Assembly (NCBI GenBank): GCA_963831705.1
Contig: CAWHRE010000010.1
Location: 1,240,001-1,304,000 of the forward strand
DNA: 64,000 bases
Direction: 5' to 3'
Origin: DASQPR01 sp963831705
Lineage (GTDB): Bacteria; Actinomycetota; Actinomycetes; Mycobacteriales; Micromonosporaceae
The notes beneath the pieces are model-generated. The model had not been told where the DNA came from, ran no database searches, and worked only from the letters and a program-made list of their open reading frames with translations. Positions 26,121 through 35,047 of this stretch are shown in pieces. Positions within the stretch are counted from its first letter, which is position 1. Each line of letters opens with the position of its first letter. A program made the position numbers and the translations under genes.

Positions 26121-27523
26121 CCGAAACACGGATCGACACACCACAGAATCTGGTCGAGCGTGCGCTCAAACTGTCCCGAGCAGACGGTTGCATCGTCCTG
26201 GTCGAGCACCGCAGCAGCGCGAACATCCGGTTCGCGAACAACACGCTGACCACGAACGGCGTGATGGCCGCGGTGCGCGTCACGGTCATCTCCACTATTT
26301 CCGGATCAAACGGTACGGCGGCCGGCACCGTCACCCGTGCCGGGGTGGATAGCGAGACGCTGGCCGATCTCGTCGCGGCGAGCGAGCACGCGGCGCGTAC
26401 GGCCGGCCCCGCATCGGACGCGGAGCCGCTGGTCACCGGCGATACCGATCCGTCCTGGACCGATCCGGTCGCGGCCACCTCGATCGATGTGTTCCGCAGG
26501 CTGGCGCCGGCCCTGGGCGACGCGTTCTCGGATGCGCGTTCGGAAGGTCGGCTGCTCTTCGGGTACGCCGAACACGAAATCACCACGCTCTACCTGGGAT
26601 CATCCAGCGGCTTGCGCAGGCGCTGGGCACAGCCGACCGGCAGCCTCCTGCTCAACGGAAAGTCCCCGGACTACAGTCGATCGGCCTTCGCCAGCGTGCC
26701 GACCGCCGATTTCACCGATGTCGACGTACCGGCGCTGGATGCGAACGTCACGGCGCGTCTGGGCTGGGCGGAGCGCCAAATCGACGTACCGGCCGGTCGT
26801 TACGAGACGATCCTCCCGCCGGATGCCGTCGCCGACCTGTACGCGTACCTGCTCCTCGCCTCATCGGGCCGGGATGCGGTCGATGGCCGATCGGTCTTCG
26901 GCAAGCCGGGCGGCACACGCATCGGCGATCAGTTGTGTGGCGATGCGGTCCGGGTATCGCTGGCCAGCGACCCCGATGCACCCGGCCTGGCCTGCGCACC
27001 GTTCGTCATCGCCCACCAGAACGACGACGTCACGTCGGTGTTCGACAACGGTCTGCCGCTGGGCCGCACGGAGTGGATTCGGGATGGCGTCCTAACGAGC
27101 CTATTGACCAGCCGGTCGATCGCGGAGAAGACCGGGCTGCCGCTGTCGCCGTACATCGACAATCTCACGATGACCGCAACCACCGGTGGTAGCGGGCGCA
27201 GCCTGGACGAGATGATCGCCGCCACCGACCGTGGCCTGCTGGTCACGTGTCTCTGGTACATCCGGACCGTCGACGCGCAGTCGTTGCTGCTGACCGGCCT
27301 GACTCGCGATGGTGTTTACCTCGTCGAGAATGGCGAAGTCGTCGGTGCGGTGAACAATTTCCGCTTCAACGAAACGCCGGTTGGGCTGCTACACCGGATT
27401 TCCGAAGCCGGCGCTACCCAGCGCGCACTCGGACGCGAATTCGGCGCGTACTACAACCGAACCTCGATGCCGGCCTTGCGCATCGCGGACTTCAATATGT
27501 CCTCGGTAAGCCAGGCCTCCTAG
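26117..27523 (+). CDS. pmbA: TldE/PmbA metalloprotease partner subunit
   Basis: 468 residues from GTG 26117, overlapping the tldD stop by four bases (GTGA). The sequence shows the PmbA/TldD fold (VRVTVISTISGSNGT, DAVADLYAYLLLASSG, FVIAHQNDDVTSVFDN) but no HExxxH zinc site, as expected for TldE. The C-terminus carries VENGEVVGAVNNFRFNETPV, a conserved block. It forms the protease chamber together with TldD. A 16-base inverted repeat follows its stop. Confidence 0.92.
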   Translation: MTETRIDTPQNLVERALKLSRADGCIVLVEHRSSANIRFANNTLTTNGVMAAVRVTVISTISGSNGTAAGTVTRAGVDSETLADLVAASEHAARTAGPASDAEPLVTGDTDPSWTDPVAATSIDVFRRLAPALGDAFSDARSEGRLLFGYAEHEITTLYLGSSSGLRRRWAQPTGSLLLNGKSPDYSRSAFASVPTADFTDVDVPALDANVTARLGWAERQIDVPAGRYETILPPDAVADLYAYLLLASSGRDAVDGRSVFGKPGGTRIGDQLCGDAVRVSLASDPDAPGLACAPFVIAHQNDDVTSVFDNGLPLGRTEWIRDGVLTSLLTSRSIAEKTGLPLSPYIDNLTMTATTGGSGRSLDEMIAATDRGLLVTCLWYIRTVDAQSLLLTGLTRDGVYLVENGEVVGAVNNFRFNETPVGLLHRISEAGATQRALGREFGAYYNRTSMPALRIADFNMSSVSQAS

Positions 27524-27535
27524 CCCAAGAACCTG

Positions 27536-27589
27536 GTTGATCCTGGAGTTAGAGCGACCGCGTTTCGCGCGAATAACTCCAGGATCAAC
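27536..27589. terminator. Bidirectional hairpin between convergent pmbA and the LacI gene
   Basis: Perfect 16-base arms (gttgatcctggagtta and its complement) around a 22-base loop that itself contains cgcg-ttt-cgcg. It lies exactly between two convergent stops. The 12-mer gttgatcctgga recurs at 57374. Confidence 0.8.
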
Positions 27590-27590
27590 G

Positions 27591-28553
27591 TCAGCTGGAA
27601 CCACGGACGGTGAGGACGGTCGGGAGGCGTTTGCCGATCGGGAATCCCGGATCGAGCAGCTTGCGAATGGCCGACGCGGCCTCCTCCTCGACCGGCATAT
27701 AGACCGAGGACAGATCGGCGGCCTCGGCGAGCGCACTCCCGTCGAAACTGACCACCGCGACGTCGTCCGGCACTCGCCGGCCCGCCTCGCGCAACGCTTG
27801 CAGCACACCGATCGCGGTGACGTCGCAGGCGGCGAAGATCGCGTCCAGCCGAGGATGGTCGGCGAGTAGCTGCTGAGCCGCGCGATAGGCGGTACGCCGG
27901 CTGAAGTCGCCGTCGATGAACGCGACGTCGTGGCCGAATTCGGCCGCTGCGCTCAGGAATCCGACTTTGCGCTCCAGCGCGCACGGCGTCGCCGGTCCGA
28001 ACACCGCGCCGAGCCGCCGCCGACCGGTCGCCATCAGATGCAGCGCGGCCTGCCGTGCACCGTCTTCATTGTCGGGCGCGATGAACGGGATGCCGTCGGC
28101 CGATCGGCCCAACGAGACCGTACGCGTCCGGGTCGATCGGTCAATGGCCTCACCAGGCATGTTGATGACGATTCGGCCGAACGGCGCGTCGTCCTCCTCA
28201 GCGGTCGGCGGCTGAGCGACGAGCCGCAGTCGCAAGTCGATGTCGCTTCCGCCGAGCGCGCGGACGGCGCCGGTCATCACCCGTCCGTAGAACGGTTTGA
28301 CGCTCAGCGCATCCGGATCAGCATCGACAATCAGCACTTCGATCGATTCGGACCGGCCAATCTCCGCTCGACCGGTGGCGAGCGCCTTCGCCGCCGCGTG
28401 CGGGCGGAATCCAAGTTGGTCGGCCGCATCCCGCACGCGTTGCCGTACGACTGCCGTGGTCCCGGGTTGGCCGTTGATCGCGCGCGACGCCGCGGTCCGG
28501 GACACCCCGGCAGCACGGGCAACATCTTCGAGCCTGGGACGTCTATGTTCCAT
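27591..28553 (-). CDS. LacI-family transcriptional regulator
   Basis: 320 residues from ATG 28553. The N-terminal helix-turn-helix and hinge are standard (LEDVARAAGVSRTAASRAIN, LGFRPHAAAKALATGR). The ligand-binding domain follows (RVMTGAVRALGG, HLMATGRRRLGAVFGP, AIFAACDVTAIGVLQALRE, VPDDVAVVSFDGS). It is divergent from an MFS exporter with 92 bases between starts, so it probably represses that transporter; the inducer is unknown. Confidence 0.88.
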   Translation of the reverse strand: MEHRRPRLEDVARAAGVSRTAASRAINGQPGTTAVVRQRVRDAADQLGFRPHAAAKALATGRAEIGRSESIEVLIVDADPDALSVKPFYGRVMTGAVRALGGSDIDLRLRLVAQPPTAEEDDAPFGRIVINMPGEAIDRSTRTRTVSLGRSADGIPFIAPDNEDGARQAALHLMATGRRRLGAVFGPATPCALERKVGFLSAAAEFGHDVAFIDGDFSRRTAYRAAQQLLADHPRLDAIFAACDVTAIGVLQALREAGRRVPDDVAVVSFDGSALAEAADLSSVYMPVEEEAASAIRKLLDPGFPIGKRLPTVLTVRGSS

Positions 28554-28645
28554 ACGGCCGAACGTATCCGACGACCACGACACTTCGCTCTCCTAATAGA
28601 CCTGGAGATATCAGCACGACACGCGCCAACCACCAAGGAGTTGGG

Positions 28646-29875
28646 ATGACTACGGTGTCCCACCGTCGAGCCGTGGCAGCGCTGATCACGCTGTCGATCG
28701 GGGCATTCTGCTTCGTGACGACCGAGGTACTGCCGATCGGGCTGCTCACGCTGATCGCGCCCGATCTGCACCGTACGACCGCGCAGGCGGGTTTGCTGGT
28801 CACCGGATATGCGGTGATGGTCATCCTGTTCTCGGTGCCGCTGACCCGGCTGACGCGGCGGGTGCCGCGACGGCAACTGTTGACCGTGACGATGGCGATC
28901 GCGGTCGGAGCCACACTGTGGTCGGCACTCGCGCGAAGCTACGACGAGCTGCTCGCTGCCCGCCTGCTGACCGGCCTCACCCAGGCAATGTTCTGGTCCG
29001 TCGTGTCACCTGCCGCGATTGGATTGTTTCCGTCGGCCGTACGGGGTCGGATGGTGGCTCGACTGTCGATCGGCAGCGCGCTGGCACCGGTGATCGGCAT
29101 CCCGTTCGGGACGTGGCTCGGGCAGCAGACCGGTTGGCGGGTCTCGTTCGCGGTGATGTCCGGTGTCAGCCTGCTTACCTGCATCGCCGTCGGCGTACTG
29201 GTTCCGACGATCTCGCCGCAGAACGGCGGTGCGGCGACCGGCGCCACTCCGGACGTACGGCGCTTGCGGCTTCTCGTCGTCGCCACGACGGTCGGGGTCA
29301 CCGGCGCGATGGGCACGTTCACGTACGTCACGCCGTACCTTCTGACGATCGGAGGTTTTGCCGCCGGAGTGCTGAGCCTTCTGCTTCTCGCGCAAGGCGT
29401 GTCCGGGGTTTTGGGTCTGGTGACCGTCGGCCGTTTTCTCGACCGCCACCCGTGGGGTGTCCTGACCTCGCTGTTCGGGACGCTCACCGTCGGGCTGCTC
29501 GGACTATATTTCTTCGGTCGCATCCACACGCCGACCATTCTGGCGCTCGCATTGTCGGGTGCGTCATTCAGCGCGCTCGCCGCGGCGATCAACCACCGCA
29601 CCATGCAGATCGCGCCGGGCAGCACCGACATGGCCTCGGCCACCACGAGTTCAGCGTTCAACGTCGGCATCGCGGCCGGGTCGTTTCTCGGCTCGCTCCA
29701 GATCGCGGCGTTCGGCGTCCGCAATCTCCCGCTGCTCGGTGGCGTGTTGACCACGCTCGCACTCGTGGTCATGCTGGCCGAATCACGGCTGGCACATCCG
29801 TTGACCCAACCAGGTGACCGCACCGATCACGACCAAGGAGTACGACCCGTCGTCCGGCGAGCCGGGCTCACCTGA
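28646..29875 (+). CDS. MFS transporter (DHA1-type efflux, AraJ/NepI-like)
   Basis: 409 residues, ATG 28646 with AAGGAG six bases upstream. About twelve hydrophobic segments, beginning AALITLSIGAFCFVTTEVLP, which is the typical start of AraJ/NepI-like drug or sugar/nucleoside efflux proteins. ARLLTGLTQAMFWSVVSPAA and GLVTVGRFLDRHPW correspond to MFS loop regions. Likely proton-driven efflux. Control by the adjacent LacI protein is inferred from the shared promoter region. Confidence 0.85.
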   Translation: MTTVSHRRAVAALITLSIGAFCFVTTEVLPIGLLTLIAPDLHRTTAQAGLLVTGYAVMVILFSVPLTRLTRRVPRRQLLTVTMAIAVGATLWSALARSYDELLAARLLTGLTQAMFWSVVSPAAIGLFPSAVRGRMVARLSIGSALAPVIGIPFGTWLGQQTGWRVSFAVMSGVSLLTCIAVGVLVPTISPQNGGAATGATPDVRRLRLLVVATTVGVTGAMGTFTYVTPYLLTIGGFAAGVLSLLLLAQGVSGVLGLVTVGRFLDRHPWGVLTSLFGTLTVGLLGLYFFGRIHTPTILALALSGASFSALAAAINHRTMQIAPGSTDMASATTSSAFNVGIAAGSFLGSLQIAAFGVRNLPLLGGVLTTLALVVMLAESRLAHPLTQPGDRTDHDQGVRPVVRRAGLT

Positions 29876-29903
29876 CGGCTGCGGTGCCCGGTAAAGTGCC
29901 GCC

Positions 29904-30560
29904 GTGCATGAAGACAACGTCGCGGTTACCGAACATTCGTCTCCCGGCAATGGTCAGCTTCGACCCCGCGCCACCCTGAAGTTCTATTGGGGGCCGATGG
30001 ACTGCGGCAAGTCCACGCTTGCGTTGCAGATGGATCACAACCAAGCGCGGCACGGGCGCCACGGCCTCGTGCTGACCCGCAACGACCGTTCGATGGGGCC
30101 GACCATCACCACGCGGATCGGGTTGAAGCGTGGCGCGATCGAAGTCACCGATGACATGCACCTGGTCGATCTGGTTCGCGACGAGTGGGCGCAGAGCCGG
30201 CGGGTCGACTACCTCATCTGCGACGAGGCCTGCTTCTACAGCGTCGAACAGATCGAACAGCTCGCCGACCTCGTCGACATGCACGACATCGACGTGTATG
30301 CGTTCGGCCTGGCCAGCGATTTCCGCTCGGAGCTGTTCCCGGCCGCTCGCCGACTCTTCGAACTCGCCGACGCGGTCTCCCGGCTCCAGGTCGAGGTGCT
30401 CTGCTGGTGCGGACGGGAGGGCACGTTCAACGCACGGGTGGTCGACGGCGTCGTCGCCCGCGAGGGCGAACAAGTGATGATCGGCGACACCGCTGCCGAT
30501 GCGGACGTCCGCTACCAGGTGCTTTGCCGCCGTCACTACCGAGCCGGGAAGCTCACCTAA
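29904..30560 (+). CDS. tdk: Thymidine kinase (TK1 type)
   Basis: 218 residues from GTG 29904. P-loop GPMDCGKSTLALQM, Walker B-like DYLICDEACFYSVEQIEQL, lasso region GLASDFRSELFPAARRLFEL and zinc ligands CWCGREGTFN and VLCRRHYRAG match bacterial type II thymidine kinase. It phosphorylates thymidine for salvage. An N-terminal extension of about 25 residues precedes the fold. It is convergent with the glycosyltransferase gene, with only five bases between stops. Confidence 0.92.
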   Translation: MHEDNVAVTEHSSPGNGQLRPRATLKFYWGPMDCGKSTLALQMDHNQARHGRHGLVLTRNDRSMGPTITTRIGLKRGAIEVTDDMHLVDLVRDEWAQSRRVDYLICDEACFYSVEQIEQLADLVDMHDIDVYAFGLASDFRSELFPAARRLFELADAVSRLQVEVLCWCGREGTFNARVVDGVVAREGEQVMIGDTAADADVRYQVLCRRHYRAGKLT

Positions 30561-30565
30561 GCTCG

Positions 30566-31327
30566 CTACGGCCGAGCGCCCACCGGCGTACGCACCGGCA
30601 CCGGGCCGGCGTTGCGGATCCGGCGACGCTTGGCCCGCATGCGGAGTACCAGGCCGATCATGCTGAACCCGAGCGTAAGCGTCTTGCCGAAGTCGCCCGT
30701 CACGGACGAGACGCCGACCCGGCTGTGGTAGTTCACCGGTACTTGAACGATGCGTGTCTTCATGATCACGCCGAGGAGGAGCATCTCCAGGCCGTACGCC
30801 GAGCCGTCCAGCTTCGAACGGTTCAGGATCATGTCAGCCTGCTCCTTGGTCATCACCCGGAACGTGCAACCGACGTCGCTCAGCGAAGACGAGTTGTAGA
30901 GCACCTCGACCATCTTCGCGACGGCCCAGTTGCCGTACCTGAGGAACCAACCCATGTTGGCGCCTTCCCAGATGAAGTTGTTCACCGTCCGGGACCCGAC
31001 GACGTACTCACATTCGGGCATGAAGGCCAGCAGCTTGTGTAGATCGGCACCCTTGAACGTGCCGTCCGGCTCGCAGATCGCCACCAGGTCCGTACGCGAT
31101 TCGCGCAGACCACGCTTGATCGCGGCGCCGTAGCCCTGTGTGGTTTCGACCACCTCGCGAGCCGACGTCTTCGCGACCTCTTCCGACGTACCGGCGGCCG
31201 CGTTGTTGTTGATCACAATGATCTCGTCGACGATGCCGAGCGCCTCGAATTGGTTGATCACCTCGGCGATACTGTCTTTCTCGTTGTACGTCGGCAGCAC
31301 GACGGACAGGCTCTTACCGTTCCACAT
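30566..31327 (-). CDS. Family 2 glycosyltransferase (polyprenyl-phosphate sugar transferase type)
   Basis: 253 residues from ATG 31327 (MWNGKSLSVVLPTYNEKDSI). GT-A fold features are present: IIVINNNAAAGT, TQGYGAAIKRGLRESRTDLV, the metal-binding-type CEPDGTFKGADL and DVGCTFRVMTKEQADM. There is no C-terminal membrane pair, so it resembles soluble dolichol-phosphate-mannose synthase-like enzymes. It sits divergent to a GT-C-like membrane protein and near GtrA and the rml genes, consistent with making a polyprenyl-linked sugar donor for envelope glycans. Confidence 0.85.
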   Translation of the reverse strand: MWNGKSLSVVLPTYNEKDSIAEVINQFEALGIVDEIIVINNNAAAGTSEEVAKTSAREVVETTQGYGAAIKRGLRESRTDLVAICEPDGTFKGADLHKLLAFMPECEYVVGSRTVNNFIWEGANMGWFLRYGNWAVAKMVEVLYNSSSLSDVGCTFRVMTKEQADMILNRSKLDGSAYGLEMLLLGVIMKTRIVQVPVNYHSRVGVSSVTGDFGKTLTLGFSMIGLVLRMRAKRRRIRNAGPVPVRTPVGARP

Positions 31328-31474
31328 CACGGTCTCCGTTTCGTCATAAAACGTGTCGTGAGCCTGCGACCGCGCCAAGGGTGGGCGGCACTTCACCGGG
31401 GGTGGGCGCATAACGCGACAACGGGGACGAAGGTTAGCACCTTTCTCGCCAACGCATCCAAGCTGATGGGGTCC

Positions 31475-31480
31475 TATACT
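31475..31480 (+). promoter_or_regulatory. Probable -10 element for the GT-C-like gene
   Basis: TATACT lies 66 bases before the chosen start at 31547, in the 219-base divergent spacer. The -35 region is weak. Confidence 0.4.
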
Positions 31481-31546
31481 TTCGCGGGACATCGTTCGTT
31501 GGCGCTGGTCATGGACGCTGCCGACAGCCGATCGCAACGGAGAATC

Positions 31547-33871
31547 ATGGACAATATGACGGTGGACCGCGCACCCGCCGATGCCGATTTGGCAGTTGCG
31601 CCCTCGGCGCCGGATAACGATTCCGGCACGGGACGGTCACGTCTTGAGGTCCTCGGCCGCCGACTTTCGCCGTGGGCGATCGCGGTCAGCCTGCTGATCC
31701 TTCTGGCCTACGCGGTACGCGGTGGCATGCCGGTCGGGCAGGTGGTCCTGGCCACGCTCATGGTTGCGGTGACCCAGGTCTTCCCTGGTGTCCTGGTCTG
31801 GCGGGCAGTCCGGCCGATCAAGGGCTGGTGGATCGAGGATCTGGCGATCGGCTTCGCGATCGGCTCGGTGTTTGCGATCGGGGCGCAGGTCGTCTCCGGT
31901 CTGGCCGAGGAGCGGTGGATCGCCTATACGCCGATTCTGATCGGAGTCGTCCTGTTCGCGATTCCGGCGGTGCGGATTCGGATCCTGACCGCCGAGACCC
32001 GGCCGCTGCCGTGGTGGTGGGGGCCGTCCATAGCCGCCGTGATGCTGGTGACGATCCCGCAGCTACGCAGCTTCTTCCGGCAGGAGCCGCTCAACTGGGG
32101 CACTGGCGCACGCACTCCGTACAACGATGCCTACCTGCACTTGTCGCTCGTGGCCCAGCTGGCCCACCGAGGCCCGACCACGTTCCCGTGGGTACAGAGC
32201 GAGGCACTGAAATACCACTGGTTCAGCCATGCATGGATGGCGCAGGTGGGCGTCACATCGGGCAGTGCGCTCGACGCCGTACTGTTCCGATTCACGCCGG
32301 TTCTGATGCCGTTCGTGGTGGTGATCGCGATCGCCGCCGCTGCGCTACGCCTCAGCAACCGCGCCTGGACCGGCCCGGTCGCCGCCCTCGTCGCAATTGT
32401 CGGCGGTACGTTCAACGTTTTCGCAGTCAGCGGCGGCAGCACCTACTCGCCGATCGCGCCGCTGTCACCGAGCCTCGCGCTCGCGATCCCGATGCTGGTC
32501 GCCCTCGTGATCGTCCTCGCTCTGAGCTGGAATCGCAGTATGGGTTCCGCTTGGGGCATCGTCCTGGTGGTCCTGTTGAGCCTCGGCTCATCCGGCACGA
32601 AGGGCTCCACGCTGCCCCTGGTAGTCGCTGGGCTGGGCCTGGCCCTGGTGGCCATGTTCCTCTTCAATCGCGAGCATCTACGCAAGGTCATCATCGATCT
32701 GTTGGTGGTCGGGGCGGTACTCGTCTTCACGTTGATCGTGATCTTCGCCGGGTCGGGTGAAGGGCTCCACCTGAGCGTGCACGACAGCCTCCAGGAGACG
32801 CCGGCCGCCGGGTATCTCGGCAACCCGGGCAGCCACGGTCAGGCACTGTTCGTGCTGCTGCTGACGCTTGTCGGCATACTCGCCCGTGGCATCGCGATGT
32901 TCGCGCTCCCGTTCAGCCGGAACGGGCGCCGCAGCCCGCTGACCTGGCTGCTGATCGGCGGTGTGCTGGCCGGCGCCGGAGCGGCGGTCGTCTTCGCCCA
33001 CCCCGGGAGCAGCCAGTGGTACTTCGAGCTGACGGCGGCCCCACTGATCGCGATCGGCGCGGTTCTCGGCCTGGGCGCGCTACTCGACTCGATCGCACCG
33101 GAGAAACGTCTGCGGACCAGCCTGATCGGCATCGCGGCCGGTCCCGTGATCGTGACCGCCGGACCGATCCTCCTCGGCCCGATCGCGAAGCACCATTGGG
33201 ACCGGGCCCTGGCCATGGTCGCGATCGCCGGGGTCATCACCGTCGTCGTCGCACTGATCGGCTGGTCGGCTGGCCGTACTCGGACCGAGCGAACTCGCCT
33301 GACCGCCATGATCGTCAGCATGTCAGCACTGTCCGGCAGCCTGTTTCTCGGCTTCCTTGCGCTGAAGGCCCCACCGGTCGCCATTGAGCGCAACGTTCCG
33401 ATGACGACGGCGTACGCGGTGTCCCGGGACCAGATCAACGCGGCGCGCTACATTCGCGATCACTCCGGCGTCAACGATCTCGTGATGACGAACCGGCACT
33501 GCATCTCGTCACTCGCGCCGGAGCCGATCGCACCCGCGCAGTGCGACAACCGATGGTTCTTGGTGAGCGCATTCAGCGAGCGCCAGGTGCTCGTCGAAGC
33601 CTGGACGGCGACGCCGAGAGCAGCACAGCTGGGACCGGTCGGCCGCGAGGCGCAGACCGTCGACTACTGGAACCCACAGCTCCTGGAACTGAACGACCGG
33701 TTCATCGCGAATCCCACGGCGGCGGATGCCGCAGCGTTGGAGAAGGACGGCGTCAAGTGGATCTACGTGGATCACACCCGGCCGTACGCCACCACGCTCG
33801 CGCCGTTCGCGACGCTGAAGTACCACAATGCGGGTGTCGATGTGTACGAGTTCCCCACGGCCGGAAACTGA
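31547..33871 (+). CDS. Large polytopic membrane protein, GT-C glycosyltransferase-like
   Basis: 774 residues from ATG 31547 (GGAG four to seven bases upstream; an in-frame ATG at 31511 has no good site). A short acidic cytoplasmic start is followed by about fifteen membrane helices and a C-terminal soluble domain of about 150 residues containing DQINAARYIRDHSGVNDLVM, DNRWFLVSAFSERQVLVEAW and GVKWIYVDHTRPYATTLAPF. This C-terminal arrangement is usual in actinobacterial GT-C-like membrane proteins of surface-glycan clusters. The early loop GTGARTPYNDAYLHLSLVAQ could hold the catalytic Asp. Lipid-linked sugar transferase is an inference. It is followed by gtrA and rmlC on the same strand. Confidence 0.7.
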   Translation: MDNMTVDRAPADADLAVAPSAPDNDSGTGRSRLEVLGRRLSPWAIAVSLLILLAYAVRGGMPVGQVVLATLMVAVTQVFPGVLVWRAVRPIKGWWIEDLAIGFAIGSVFAIGAQVVSGLAEERWIAYTPILIGVVLFAIPAVRIRILTAETRPLPWWWGPSIAAVMLVTIPQLRSFFRQEPLNWGTGARTPYNDAYLHLSLVAQLAHRGPTTFPWVQSEALKYHWFSHAWMAQVGVTSGSALDAVLFRFTPVLMPFVVVIAIAAAALRLSNRAWTGPVAALVAIVGGTFNVFAVSGGSTYSPIAPLSPSLALAIPMLVALVIVLALSWNRSMGSAWGIVLVVLLSLGSSGTKGSTLPLVVAGLGLALVAMFLFNREHLRKVIIDLLVVGAVLVFTLIVIFAGSGEGLHLSVHDSLQETPAAGYLGNPGSHGQALFVLLLTLVGILARGIAMFALPFSRNGRRSPLTWLLIGGVLAGAGAAVVFAHPGSSQWYFELTAAPLIAIGAVLGLGALLDSIAPEKRLRTSLIGIAAGPVIVTAGPILLGPIAKHHWDRALAMVAIAGVITVVVALIGWSAGRTRTERTRLTAMIVSMSALSGSLFLGFLALKAPPVAIERNVPMTTAYAVSRDQINAARYIRDHSGVNDLVMTNRHCISSLAPEPIAPAQCDNRWFLVSAFSERQVLVEAWTATPRAAQLGPVGREAQTVDYWNPQLLELNDRFIANPTAADAAALEKDGVKWIYVDHTRPYATTLAPFATLKYHNAGVDVYEFPTAGN

Positions 33872-33914
33872 CCTCCGGACGTCCGGGCTACCCTCGATCC
33901 CGTTGCTATTAGGA

Positions 33915-34454
33915 ATGGACTCGCTTATGTCGCTGCTCCGATCCTGGATCGACCGAATCCGCAGGCACCGGGCCACGCTGACCAAGTTCGGCGTGATCGG
34001 GCTCTGCGGCGTGGTCGCCGACGTGGGCGGGTTCAACCTGCTTCGCTACGCCGGTGGCGAGGGGCCGCTGTACAACCAGCCGTTGACCGCCAAGGTGATC
34101 TCGGTATCGCTCGGCATCATGGTCTCGTGGCTCGGTAACCGGTACTGGACGTTCCACGCCAAGCGCCGGACCGAGGTCGGCCGCGAGTTCGTCATGTTCC
34201 TCGTGGTGTCTCTCATCGGTCTCGCGATCGCGCTGGCACCGTTGGCGCTCTCGCACTACGTTCTCGACCTGCGCTCGGCGATCGAGGACAACATCTCGGC
34301 CAACGTGATCGGCCTCGGCTTCGCGACCATGTTCCGGTTCTGGGCGATGCAGAAGCACGTCTTCACCGGCGGATCGACGCCGACCGCCACGGCCGCGCAC
34401 ATCCCGACGCAGCAATTACGCGTACCTGCGACCGAAATGGTGGATCACCGATGA
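33915..34454 (+). CDS. GtrA-family membrane protein
   Basis: 179 residues from ATG 33915 (AGGA just upstream; ATG 33927 is an alternative). Four membrane helices with family features LTKFGVIGLCGVVADVGGFN, SLGIMVSWLGNRYWTFHAKR and FATMFRFWAMQKHVF. GtrA proteins are thought to flip or help present polyprenyl-phosphate sugars for O-antigen, teichoic acid or arabinogalactan modification. Its stop overlaps the rmlC start by four bases. Confidence 0.88.
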   Translation: MDSLMSLLRSWIDRIRRHRATLTKFGVIGLCGVVADVGGFNLLRYAGGEGPLYNQPLTAKVISVSLGIMVSWLGNRYWTFHAKRRTEVGREFVMFLVVSLIGLAIALAPLALSHYVLDLRSAIEDNISANVIGLGFATMFRFWAMQKHVFTGGSTPTATAAHIPTQQLRVPATEMVDHR

Positions 34455-35047
34455 AGCCGATGGCGATCGAAGGCGCCTGGACGTTCGAGCCGACCGTACG
34501 CCCGGACGAGCGTGGCACGTTCCACGAGTGGTTCCAGGGGTCGCCGTTCGCCGAGGCCACCGGCCACGATTTCGGGCTGGTTCAGGCCAACTGCTCAATC
34601 TCTTCGCGCGGCACGGTGCGCGGGATCCACTTCGCGGACGTACCGCCCGGCCAGGCAAAGTACCTCACCTGTGTACGGGGAGCGATGCTCGACGTCGTGG
34701 TCGACATCCGGGTCGGGTCGCCCACGTTCGGCCAGTGGGACGCGGTCACGCTGGACGATGAGTCCTTCCGGACGGTCTACGTCTCCGAAGGGCTCGGCCA
34801 CGTTTTCATGGCGCTGACCGATCACGCCACCTTGATCTATCTCTGCTCCGCCGGGTACGCACCACAGCGCGAACACGGCATCCACCCACTCGATCCGGAG
34901 ATCGGCATCGCGTGGCCGTCCGACATCACTCCGCTGCTGTCGCCGAAGGACGAGGTCGCGCCGACGCTCGCCGAGGCGCTGGCAAGCGGGCTGCTCCCGT
35001 CGTACCGCGAATCAATCGAGTTCCGCCGGTCACTGACTACGAAATAG
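34451..35047 (+). CDS. rmlC: dTDP-4-dehydrorhamnose 3,5-epimerase-like protein
   Basis: 198 residues from ATG 34451, overlapping gtrA. Cupin-type RmlC with RGIHFADVPPGQAKYLTCVR, MLDVVVDIRVGSPTFGQWDA, YVSEGLGHVFMAL and GIAWPSDITPLLSPKD, all matching RmlC landmarks including the active-site His in RGIHF. The usual GFAHGF reads GLGHVF, a modest divergence. It makes dTDP-4-keto-L-rhamnose. The last 18 bases overlap, on the opposite strand, the end of rmlD. Confidence 0.88.
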   Translation: MKPMAIEGAWTFEPTVRPDERGTFHEWFQGSPFAEATGHDFGLVQANCSISSRGTVRGIHFADVPPGQAKYLTCVRGAMLDVVVDIRVGSPTFGQWDAVTLDDESFRTVYVSEGLGHVFMALTDHATLIYLCSAGYAPQREHGIHPLDPEIGIAWPSDITPLLSPKDEVAPTLAEALASGLLPSYRESIEFRRSLTTK

